Shown here piece by piece: positions 55,664 to 64,000 of a stretch of DNA of 64,000 nucleotides. Source of the DNA: Symbiodinium natans (taxonomy: Eukaryota; Sar; Dinophyceae; Suessiales; Symbiodiniaceae); the NCBI GenBank assembly GCA_905221605.1, contig CAJNDS010002435.1:903277-967276 (forward strand). Reading direction: 5' to 3'. The position numbers and the translations under genes were made by a program. Numbering within the stretch: position 1 is the stretch's first letter; each line of letters starts with the position of its first letter. The notes under the pieces are model-generated. The model had not been told where the DNA came from. It ran no database searches and saw only the letters and a program-made list of their open reading frames with translations.

Positions 55664-56206
55664 GTGTCGAGAGGAAAACCTGCCAGCGTCACATCTGAGA
55701 AGTTTCAGGGTCCTGGAGGGTTTGCCCTGTCGAGGTTACGAGATGTGCTTCCAAGTGGCACTCAAGCCACAGTCAATGACTGCATGTTTCCGAAAGCCAC
55801 CTGTTGCACAATAGTGATACCTTCAAAACCAGGCATTCTGGGTCCTGCTCTGCGCGACACCATGCGACACCTAAGTGTGGGGCCAACATGCCTGCAGTGG
55901 AAAGGTAGCCGATCTTGCTGTGACTCCAAGCTGTCATGCAGGCTAAGGCGGATCTCACTGTCAAGGACGATTCTCTCGGGCCATGGCATGTCGGACAAGC
56001 TTCAGGGATGTGCAGCCATGAGGGAAGCTCACATCCAATTTCTGGCCTGGGTGCCCCAAACCTTTGATACTATATTTATCGGGCATGAAATAAGACGAAA
56101 GACTTTCAGCAGATGGCGGTGCGACTCCTCCCTCCAGCCAATACAAGCTGTGAGGATGCTTCTGGGGGGACCGTTCTTCACGTTGCAGCATTGCTGGGGC
56201 ATCTGA
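55664..56206 (+). CDS. 180-codon ORF, unrecognised
   Basis: The frame reads FALSRLRDVLPSGTQATVND and later FLAWVPQTFDTIFIGHEIRR. No motif is recognised. Its length is near the limit expected by chance in this window. Confidence 0.3.
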   Translation: MSRGKPASVTSEKFQGPGGFALSRLRDVLPSGTQATVNDCMFPKATCCTIVIPSKPGILGPALRDTMRHLSVGPTCLQWKGSRSCCDSKLSCRLRRISLSRTILSGHGMSDKLQGCAAMREAHIQFLAWVPQTFDTIFIGHEIRRKTFSRWRCDSSLQPIQAVRMLLGGPFFTLQHCWGI

Positions 56207-57242
56207 ACATTGCCCCCAGGCGGCACACAGCCAGTTCTTTGAACAGTCAGTTCTTCGTCCCTGCATGCACTCCCGGCATCTAGAGCTCCAGGGAGTACTT
56301 ACACCACCTCGGCCATGGGCAACAACCGAGCCCAGGAAGAGTTGACGCTTTACAATGTTGGAACCATGCGCCCAGGTCAGCATCTTGCTAGAGAATGGCG
56401 CCCCTTTGGAGGAGAGCATTCTTGGTTGAGAACATCATCGGCCGAATCATGGGTAACGCATTGTTTGTTTAGTGGTCAGCTGTTCTTGTCGCTATATCGC
56501 AGCATTCAGCTCTTCAGCCGAACACACCGCTAGATCGCGTGCATGCACTGCGCACCACCAGTCGAAAAAAGGACACTTGCTTGTTTCAATCGCAATCTGG
56601 GGCCTGCAGCTTCAGTCTTGAGAGTTCTGTTCGTCCCCCTCGCAAGACCACTGAGAGCCATGATCCAAACCATCGAAGTTTACAGTTTCCGCTCCGGCAT
56701 CCTCCATGTGTCCTGTCGCCCATGTGTGAGACACTGAAATGCGAAGAAGGGTGGCAGTGTCTTGGCCGCATTGCAAGGTCGATCAGTCCTGTTTACGAAC
56801 ATCTACCAAGTACGCCACACGATAGCAGCACTACGTGGCACTATATAGCTCCATAGTGCATATATGCCATAGATGAACGGCTCAACGCACCAGCCGTATG
56901 GAAGTGGAAGCAGCGCCAGTGGACGCAGATTTGTAGTGCTACTTTGTCTCGAGTTTCAGGTCGCCCTGGCTGCGGGACTCTTCTTGTTACATGGCCCCGC
57001 TGCCACTTAGCATTCATAGGGACTTCATAGAAGGGGACTTTATAATAGGGCCCCTGTGTCACATTTGTGTTTGCCCATCAGGAGCTGGGCCTGTATACTG
57101 GTAGGCTTGCGGGTGTTCCTTACATTTTTGTTGGCGGGTGGGGGCAGGGCCTGCTAGAGTAGATCTAAAGGATGCTTGGCCAAAAGAGGGTCTACAGTGT
57201 GCAGAGCAACCCAAAACTGTCTGTTAGCCCTTCTCATCAGCC
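56207..57242. other. No firmly supported gene
   Basis: A 105-codon plus frame at 56,539-56,856 is Ser/Pro/His-rich and unsupported by splice signals. Confidence 0.35.
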
Positions 57243-57473
57243 TTGTGCTATCTTTTCGAGGTGGGAAGCCAGAGCAGCTACACAAGCTCGGCGCGAGCTG
57301 CGGTGTTTGCGCCAGGTGCCAGCCCACCCATGATGGGGGGCTTTGCAGGGGAGATGTTGGGATTGCTTGGGTTCGGTATTGTTCTGCGTGCGGCACAGCT
57401 GGTTTTGCTCACCTGCCTTGGTTGCTTCCGCTTGTGGAGACAGTCAGGTTCTTTGCGGTGCTGCCATGTATGA
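57243..57473 (+). CDS. Membrane-segment ORF candidate
   Basis: The frame reads GEMLGLLGFGIVLRAAQLVL, a 20-residue hydrophobic helix preceded by PGASPPMMGG. Splice sites are not resolved. Confidence 0.3.
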   Translation: MCYLFEVGSQSSYTSSARAAVFAPGASPPMMGGFAGEMLGLLGFGIVLRAAQLVLLTCLGCFRLWRQSGSLRCCHV

Positions 57474-58005
57474 GGTGGGTATCCCAAGCATCCAACATGA
57501 GCCTCACATAGTATGAAATGGAAAGCGGCTAGAGCTCGACCTGAATCCCAGTTCCTGGCAGCAAGACTCACAGCTCAGATGCCCAGCGCACGCACACACA
57601 ACTCCCGCAACTCCAAGTCCGGATACGCTTTGTGCATCCAGGGCGCCTTCGATCACACTTCTGTGGCGTAGCACCGCGCGCACGGGCGATTGTCCCTCGA
57701 AGGGTCGCCACACTGGAGAACCCGCCCCTTGCCCATGTTAGATGTTTTCGGGGTCAAGGTGTCTTCTCCTGACTTATGAATTGAAAAATTGGGGAGGGGG
57801 GGGGGGGCGGAAGCAGGAGGTTCAGATTGGTTGAGGTTAGCAGGGTGATGCTGCTGCAGGTCTTCCACTTGCAGTTGCCATGAGGTTCGATGTCCTGGGC
57901 CTGTCGCAGGACACGCAGCTGCAATTCAAGAGGTATAGGGTCAGGACGCAAAGGTTGATGTTTTTTTTTCGCTCGAGGGCACAGCTGACGCGATGATGGG
58001 TTTAT
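57474..58005. other. No supported gene
   Basis: A G-rich run lies at 57,794-57,810. Frames are short or opposed. Confidence 0.4.
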
Positions 58006-58253
58006 TCAATGTATGGCCAGATATATGGCCAGGCCCTTGGACTGACTGCCAGGACTGCGACGATGAGGAAATCAAACCCGCATTCCGCACCTCGGCAAAT
58101 TGACACCACATTGCATTCAAGAACGCCGAGACGTGCCTACAAGCCTGAGGCAAGCTGGCTCGGCAGCTGCATCCAGATGTGCCAGAGACGGGCAGCGAGG
58201 TCCGCCTTTTGCAACCTTGAACACCGCAAATTCTCCACAAGGGTTCTAAGCTC
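58006..58253 (-). CDS. Last two exons of a minus-strand gene
   Basis: Exon 58,141-58,253 starts at GCGCAG|GAGCTT and reads ELRTLVENLRCSRLQKADLA, then RLWHIWMQLPSQLASG, ending GGCTT|GTAGGC. The final exon, 58,006-58,054, follows TCGTCGCAG|TCC and closes the codon in phase, giving SKGLAIYLAIH and TGA. The intron is 86 bp. The product is helical and unrecognised. The plus strand here is also open (150 codons) but without splice support. Confidence 0.6.
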
Positions 58254-58835
58254 CTGCGCGCAGGCGGTTTTGAACATGTGTGGGCTTGATGATGCATTCC
58301 TTTACACTCGTGCAAAACACCGGACCATGCCACCTGAGTCCCTGAAACTAGGTATGACTAGATTTGCCGAAGACCACGGGAGAGTTGCCATGAGCCTGGC
58401 TCGGAGCGCCGGCACGACTTGCAGTCAACCCTCTCGTTCACCGTCTCTCAATCCCCTGTAGGCCCGCTTCAAACGCCTCGTCTGGGCTTCCCGGGAACTC
58501 GCTAGCACAGCGGGCCGGCAGAAGTGGCGCGCACGAGGTGGGCTCAAGTCGGCTCAAGGATCTTTCAAGGCTTAGGGCTTATAGGGCTTAGGGCTTACAG
58601 GTTCCAATCACTCGGGACTCACAACTCCTCTGGGTCGGTCCTGGCATGTCCTGGGTGCCTCTTCGGCGTCTAGTTCTGAGAACTCATCGTTGGGGCTTCC
58701 AGGCTTGGAGCTGTCGGCACCAGTGGGAGGGGGGGGGTCATGCTCCTAAAGTTGCCCTGCAGCTCAGGTTTTTGGACCGTTTGTGGTCCTGCTTGGACGC
58801 TGCAAGTACACATGCATGTCCCATGTCTCCTCTAG

Positions 58836-59298
58836 GCAGCGGCGAAGTCGCCATGTCGCTGGAAGAGTACGAGCTGGAGATCGAGGATCAATGCTGACTA
58901 TTTCAGCTTGAGGTTGGCGGGGCAGGAGTCTTAGTTTGTAGCCCAATTGCTGAGCATTTGCACCCAATTGCAGTGCCCATCAATCCAGGGTAGCGGCAGC
59001 AACAGTCACGATACTTCCAGCCTGGATGATAGGAGCCTGCAGCATCATAATGTGAGCTGGGGAACGGTTTGCACAGGCAGGGATTCCACGCCAGCCCTGC
59101 ACCCGGCACAATCATACCCAGCTACTCAGCTATGCCATGCTACCCCCACTCCCCCCCACCCCATCTGCAGCGCTTCACTCTGACTCCATGTCCTCGGGAG
59201 AGGACTTTGCCTTCGATTTGAACGATTGGCCTTTTGAAGAGCTCGACGACCTGCTCCGAATATCTGAGGAGGCGGATGAGTCCAAATTTTGTTTATAG
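58836..59298 (+). CDS. 3' exons of an acidic protein gene
   Basis: Exon 58,836-58,897 follows CCTCTAG|GCAGC and reads EVAMSLEEYELEIEDQC with TGA; a GA donor after ATCGAG would instead link it to 58,974-59,051 (TTGCAG|TGCCCA, CATAAT|GTGAGC; SGSNSHDTSSLDDRSLQ). A third exon, 59,171-59,298, follows a long C tract and CTGCAG, reads SGEDFAFDLNDWPFEELDD and ends in TAG. The last piece resembles an acidic activation or docking tail. The join into 59,171 does not fit phase from 59,051, so an exon may be missing between them. Confidence 0.55.
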
Positions 59299-59521
59299 AA
59301 ACTTTCTGATAACTTGACATGGAGCAGCCAGTGAAAGGACACCAAGCCATCCTAAGCTCAAGCTGTTGCTTACAGTGGCTTCATGTCCTGGATCCGCCAA
59401 TATCCGCCACTATCCGCCACTTCGCCCGAAGACTGAAGCCTTGGCTGGCGGATGTCTACTCGCGCTTTCTGCACGGTTGAATTCTCTACTCAACTCATTT
59501 GGGTGCACGAAATTTGCTTAG

Positions 59522-59828
59522 TCTTCCTGGGGTTCCAATTGTTCCTGTCATTGGCCATGAGGAGGCCAATGCACGGAACTCGCGAGCCTTTGTGGTCTTG
59601 AGGAGCAGGGAATCAGGCTTCAGTGTGGTAGTCTGTCTCCAGGCCGTTGACACCGAGACAATGACGGATGTCCGCAGCTCGTGGTGCGACGATGGCCCTT
59701 TCGCAGGATTAGACCAAGAACCAGTTGCAATCTTCGAAGAGGGTTTGGCCATTCTGCGCAGAACTCGCTCATTTTGTCCGTACGCAAATACACCCTCCTT
59801 TAACCGGGTGTGGGCACTGCACACCTGA
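59522..59828 (+). CDS. Single-exon or terminal coding stretch, about 100 residues
   Basis: After TTTGCTTAG the frame reads LPGVPIVPVIGHEEANARN, then RAFVVLRSRESGFSVVVCLQ and FEEGLAILRRTRSFCPY, ending in TGA at 59,826. Alternating strands and helices look like a globular domain. An open minus frame opposes it but is more basic and less protein-like. The family is unknown. Confidence 0.5.
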
Positions 59829-59865
59829 GCCTGGGTGCATTGAAGTACTGCATTCTTGATTCTTG

Positions 59866-60331
59866 ATGGATGCAAAGCTGCATGATGTCGCAAGTTGCCA
59901 AGGCTTCGAGGTGGAGGACCTCTGCGCAACAGCCTTGCCCACTGAACGTAGCCGGACTTTGGTTTCGAAGCTGCAAGTGGCTGAGGTGAAGCCCTTTCGT
60001 CTTTTCTTTACAAGTACTTGTAGGTGTAACCCCCCATGTTGTGTGGCTTCAGGGAGAGAGAGATATGTGCAAGGGGCTGCGCTGTTGCGAGAAGTTTTGG
60101 TCCCGGAGCCGTGAGAAGAAGGAGAAGTGGAGTGTTGCACCCTCTTTCGTGTGCCCCCCCCCCCCCACCCCCTCCCCCAGAACAGTCGAAGCTTTTTTTG
60201 TCCCTGCTTACACAGTCCCGAAGGGTTTATATGATTCTAATGGGGAGGAGTTTAAAAGGGGCAGCGATGCCCGGCAATTGATTTTGAAGGCGCGACGCGT
60301 GGAATTTTCTTACGGCGCCCGGTCGATTTGA
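59866..60331 (+). CDS. Compact gene, two or three exons
   Basis: Exon one, 59,866-59,985, starts at ATG and has 40 codons, ending GCTGAG|GTGAAG (CQGFEVEDLCATALP). Exon two starts at GGCTTCAG|GGAGAG (60,053), in phase, and reads RDMCKGLRCCEKFWSRSREK. It continues to a TGA ending at 60,331 through a Pro-rich C tract, which could be spliced as a 30 nt intron or simply read as CPPPPTPSPR. The C-terminal part reads GLYDSNGEEFKRGSDARQLI and KARRVEFSYGARSI. The start codon, splice phase and stop make this one of the better complete models. The function is unknown. Confidence 0.65.
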
Positions 60332-60517
60332 CCTGATTCAGGATCCCACCGCGCAGCCCCAAACAGTCAGGGTGTCCTGAATAGCCCAGCCAATCTGACT
60401 GTGAGGCCCCTGTTAAAGAGGGTGGAACATTTGGCTTTAGGTTCAAGGAACTTTTGAGTTCTGGGACTCACCTCTGAAAGAACCGGATGATTTTCTCAAG
60501 TTGCCCGATCCTTGCAG

Positions 60518-60940
60518 AGAGCCTCCAAAACCTGGCCGTCACGCAGGACAAGACGACCAAATCTGCAAGAACCAGTGCGTCGGACTTCGAAATGATATAC
60601 TTCCAGCGACCGCTTGAGCCGAATTCAGTGTTTGTAATTACAGTCACTTCCTTAATCCTTCACAGCTCCTGTAGTCCAGGGCTTTGCTGCAACTGAAGCG
60701 GCACACTCAAAGTTGTTGTAAACGGGGTGATGTCGTTCCAGGTCCATTCCCCAAATTTCCCCTGTTCCAGATTCTTGCCACTTGCCCTCATGTTCTGCGG
60801 AGCACCTCGTTTCTAAGGAGATGATTTCTGAATTCCTCAAGGCTCACCGAGCGGGCGAGCCTTCAGAGAGCAGTTCAGCCTTAGAGACCTCGTGTGTGGT
60901 ACAACCGGGAGATGTGACTTGCATGTGGGAGGCTAAATAA
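60518..60940 (+). CDS. 3' part of a Ser/Glu-rich protein gene
   Basis: Exon 60,518 follows CCTTGCAG and reads SLQNLAVTQDKTTKSARTSA and DFEMIYFQRPLEP. The last exon, 60,742-60,940, follows CGTTCCAG|G and reads HLVSKEMISEFLKAHRAGEP, then SSSALETSCVVQPGDV, and TAA. Phase fits either with a GA donor at 60,620 (121 bp intron) or with GT at 60,633 plus a 13-codon exon 60,680-60,717 and a 24 nt intron. The product is unknown. Confidence 0.6.
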
Positions 60941-61064
60941 TGGTCTTTCTTGGGAGGTCCTATCCTAACAAATACGGAGCCATATACATGCACACGCATT
61001 CATACGCAAACATCTGGAGAGAAGGAATCCCCCGTGCATAGCTGTGCAATCGCTAGTGCAGCCG

Positions 61065-61280
61065 GAGCCTGCAGAGACGCTTGATGGCCAGATGCTTGAA
61101 GGTCGGATGGTTCTTGCTACTTGGAGTCCGCTGGCCCTGTACAGCATGGCGATCAGACATATGCGTAGTCTCAGACGAGGATTGCAATTTGGCACCCTGC
61201 TTGGGCCTGTCAAACATGATTCGAGCGTTGGGATCACCTGCGTCCTGAAGAAAAGTCACCAGTCATGTGTTTTGTCGCTT
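61065..61280 (+). CDS. Exon candidate
   Basis: The frame reads PEPAETLDGQMLEGRMVLAT, then ALYSMAIRHMRSLRRGLQFG and ITCVLKKS. Minus frames are open too. The ends are approximate. Confidence 0.4.
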
Positions 61281-61660
61281 TCCTTAACAGGCGTTCTTTC
61301 CAAGGCTTGTGTACCTAGGTCCCAAAAGTCGAATCGTGATCTTGTTCATATTGGGAGAAGACACGCCATGACACGCCCCATCAAGAAAGCCCGCTAAGAA
61401 AACATGCAGACCGCGCATGGAAGACAGTTGCCCGTCCTGGCCAGAGCCACAAGTCACAAAAAAGGCTCTTTCAAACTTGCAAAAGGAATGATTGGTTGCT
61501 GCATGGCCAAGCCCTGCCCCGTTTTGCCGTTTCGACACTGAAGCTTTGGCAATTAGTTTGTTCCGGGTGTTGCCGGGGCACAAGCGCCGCAAAAACATCC
61601 TGAAATGGGGACAAGGCCTTTGAACTGCGAGGAGCACTTCAGGCGTGAAAGAGCAGACGA
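61281..61660. other. No firmly supported gene
   Basis: A minus-strand frame of 159 codons (61,284-61,763) crosses here. It is within chance expectation and has no splice support. Confidence 0.35.
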
Positions 61661-62179
61661 ATGACCATTGGAAGCAGTGTACCAAAGACCTCACGAAACA
61701 CGGAAGGAGCCGGACATTTCTGGCTCCACTGCCTTGATGGTGGCGGCAAGGACGACCTGTCACGCTTGGACGTCACCCGCATATCTTGCGCACTTGCAGA
61801 TGTGAGTAAGCAGGCACTGGCACGAATTGAACCCGACATAGATCGCATGTTGCCTTCGCGACACCTTCTGTTGTCAACGTGCGGAGCCAGAGTGACCTCT
61901 GGAAACGCGTGTGAACAGCACTGGGCCGACACCACTGCATTGAGAACGGCAGTTGTGCAGTGGTTTTTCGAGTTTAGACACACTGAGGGCACTGTAATAT
62001 GCACAAGTGGCAACAAGACCAATCCTGATCCCAAGCTTGGAGACAATGCCCTTGTTCTTCAGGAACCGGAAGGTCCGCATTGTGAAAGCCATCATCAGTC
62101 CCCTCCTCAGGGTTTATGCAAGGAGCTGCTGGCAGCTCTGGACCCCGGTTCCTATCCTCACGGCCGCAAAAGCCGATAG
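61661..62179 (+). CDS. 172-codon ORF, unrecognised
   Basis: The frame reads RLDVTRISCALADVSKQALA, then RIEPDIDRMLPSRHLLL, and later VVQWFFEFRHTEGTV. The first half looks coding. The second half competes with another plus frame (RKVRIVKAIISPLLRVYAR) from 62,007. Confidence 0.35.
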   Translation: MTIGSSVPKTSRNTEGAGHFWLHCLDGGGKDDLSRLDVTRISCALADVSKQALARIEPDIDRMLPSRHLLLSTCGARVTSGNACEQHWADTTALRTAVVQWFFEFRHTEGTVICTSGNKTNPDPKLGDNALVLQEPEGPHCESHHQSPPQGLCKELLAALDPGSYPHGRKSR

Positions 62180-62802
62180 TCCACAAATGCAGCTTCAGAG
62201 TCTTGGGAGTATGCACAGGCGGCCTCCTACATGCGTGCATATCCTTGCCCTTCCTTCAACATCCACGGACCATGCCGCACTCCAGCACGCGCGCAACATC
62301 CCACTAAGTCCAACAGAAGCATTAGCCGCAAAAGGATCCTGCAAACGGTCTTGGCCATCTCCAGAGGCACAGCATGGGGAAAATGGGGAAAGAGGGACGT
62401 CTCAGCTGCACTCAGATTGGACCGTCACGCCGGAGCGCGAGGAGATGTTGGAAGAGCCTCCTGGATGCATGCAACCGGATTGAGCGACGTAGAGACGTAG
62501 AGCACACTTCCCCGAAGATATATAAACTTGGTGGTCCGGGACTTCGCTATGACTGTATAGGATGCGGGAAACGATGTTTGGCAAGAAGGATCGCACAGAT
62601 GAACTCGCATGGTTCCCAGAAGTGGCAGAGGTTGCACAACTTCGGTACCAAAAGCGCATTGCAGTGCCCCTTCCAGGGCCTTAAAGGACTAGCAGTGACT
62701 AGAGGAAGTCTTTGGCCACACGTCAGGGCAGAGAAGGCCGATGCCAAGTTCAACATCCTCAAGAACCTGGAGCCGTCTGTGCGATGGGTCTTGTGGACTT
62801 GA
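62180..62802 (+). CDS. Region open in three plus frames
   Basis: An AG|G at 62,349 opens HGENGERGTSQLHSDWTV, then PEREEMLEEPPGCMQPD with TGA at 62,481. Another frame runs 62,374-62,802 (WKSLLDACNRIERRRDVEH, CIGCGKRCLARRIAQMNS). Both may contribute exons. I could not settle the model. Confidence 0.3.
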
Positions 62803-63127
62803 GATTGCTGACCTGCCTTTGAGGCTGCGAGCCACCTGCCTTCCCTATGCCTTATGCGAGCTGTATGCTCAAGCAAAGAACAGGAAGCAATTGACCTGGA
62901 AGGAGCTTTTGCGCGTGGTGGGGGCCAATGATAAGATGTCGGTGATCCAGCTTGTCCAAGCGCCGACCTTAGCTGCGGTTGGCTTAAAGGTTCTTGGTTT
63001 CGTTCACGTTTGCGCCACCCTCAGAAGCAGCGGTTCGCTCCAGGCCTTGGTAACACTTCGACTGTCTCAAGACCTAGTATTAGTATTTGTTTCCTGTTCA
63101 CTTGCTGGGAACCTAAAAGACTACTAA
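62803..63127 (+). CDS. Exon candidate, helical protein
   Basis: The frame reads GLEIADLPLRLRATCLPYAL, then KNRKQLTWKELLRVVGANDK and MSVIQLVQAPTLAAVGLKVL. It ends in TAA at 63,125. A splice donor may lie near 62,962. The family is unknown. Confidence 0.45.
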
Positions 63128-63229
63128 GATCAAAACAAAATTGTTGCCCATGATTTTGAGTTGGTGTTGTGGATATAGGTCACCAAACCACGTAAAGTCA
63201 GCCCGTGGACGTGCTGGCATGTGTCGTAC

Positions 63230-63600
63230 CATTTTGAGCCGATCACAAGTCTCAAAAGCTACGTGTGGTGGTTTCTTTGTGGCCATGCTGTCAGCCTTCT
63301 ACGCGCTGGTGCTGCGCCATGCTTTCTCTTTTGGCTACGCAGCCGACCGAGGTCGGCGACGGCATGGGTGCGAGTCTCGCCAACATCCATTTTCGAGATG
63401 CCCAGGCAGGAGTTGATCTTTTCAGCAACATTTCCCAAACTCGCGATCGGATTGCCCAAAGTCACTACGTCACACTGCGGATGACCGCGGCTGACCAAGT
63501 CCTGAACATCGGAGTGGTTGAACGTTGGGAAGTCCCGCAAAGATCCCAGGGAAGGCAGTGCGCCCACGTTGCCATCATGTGCATCGGTGAGGAGGCCCTC
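63230..63600 (-). CDS. Leucine-rich-repeat-like segment
   Basis: The minus strand reads GNVGALPSLGSLRDF, then CDVVTLGNPIASLGNVAE and GISKMDVGETRTHAVADLG. The pattern GDV-x-L-x(4)-L-x-x-L-x-L-x-x-T recalls the LRR proteins abundant in dinoflagellates, at a period of 22-25 residues. Several consensus Leu and Gly positions are changed, so it may be a decaying copy. The plus strand is open as well. Confidence 0.4.
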
Positions 63601-64000
63601 TGTGCTGCTAGGATCGTGTTTTTCGCCCAGGAATTCATTCAGCTCGTTTCAAGTCCATGGTTCAAGCAGAGCTGCCCTCAAAGCATGGTTTTTGTGCGGC
63701 ACGATTGTGCCCCCGACCCAGAAATCTAGCAGGGAAGTCTTGGCGATGAGGTATTGTGTGTTGTGGCATCTAGTCCGCCTTGGTTGTGGTGTTGTTGCGA
63801 ATCTGAATTGCGATGTCAAAATTCGCTGGCCGGTGAGGAAGAAGCCTGCGCCATGTGTAGCCCTCAGTGGGCCTGTTTGGCCGGGATACTGCACTTAATC
63901 GACAAGACGGCAGTGACAACGATCAGAGTCTAGCAGAGGCTCGCGAACTTGAACTTTCCTCGCTCTACTTGCCGCCCGCCAAGGCTCCGGCTAATTGTCA
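63601..64000. other. No supported gene to the window end
   Basis: Short opposed frames only. A gene could run off the end. Confidence 0.35.

Overview
The window looks like nuclear DNA of a dinoflagellate, most likely a symbiodiniacean or Suessiales relative. The reasons are sparse exons buried in non-coding DNA, a great deal of simple-sequence and satellite repeat, short interstitial TTTAGGG tracts, frequent AG|G splice acceptors, and reading frames that join in phase only if GC and GA splice donors are allowed beside GT. There is no sign of a bacterial operon, ribosome binding sites, CRISPR or rRNA. Every exon model below was made by eye from reading frame, splice sites and phase, so boundaries are proposals.

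Layout. 1-7,930 is almost entirely repeat: a 56-60 bp array with a duplicated higher-order block, a 114 bp array, a GATGATAAAA array, a C/G-skewed block, and a 2.7 kb AT satellite that carries four near-identical palindromic cores. 8.2-12.8 kb holds exons on both strands. 13.1-17.7 kb holds the clearest multi-exon gene, a BTB-BACK domain protein on the plus strand (14,265-17,710), next to or around a small minus-strand gene (13,560-14,273). 18-25 kb has scattered exons, a long minus-strand ORF, an intronless coding relic broken by one TAG, and a reverse-transcriptase relic. 25-38 kb is mostly non-coding with microsatellites, a few exon candidates and one compact small ORF.

38.4-39.0 kb carries a four-exon gene, followed by isolated exons to 43.3 kb. 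45,436-46,179 (minus) is an intact single-exon gene joining a dinoflagellate AP2-like segment to an ASCH domain. 46.6-51.3 kb is a second repeat block: 45-48 bp and 42 bp arrays with related units, a GC-rich 95 bp satellite of about 25 copies, purine tracts, a GC tract and a 35-base G run. 51.4-55 kb has plus-strand exons. 58-61 kb is the densest coding stretch, with at least four short plus-strand genes and one minus-strand gene. 61-64 kb has more exons and a minus-strand leucine-rich-repeat segment.

Functions can be named only for the BTB-BACK gene, the AP2-ASCH gene, the reverse-transcriptase relic and, less surely, the LRR segment. The other coding segments are supported by frame and splice phase but not recognised. 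Nothing shows that the genes act together; this is ordinary dispersed eukaryotic gene organisation.
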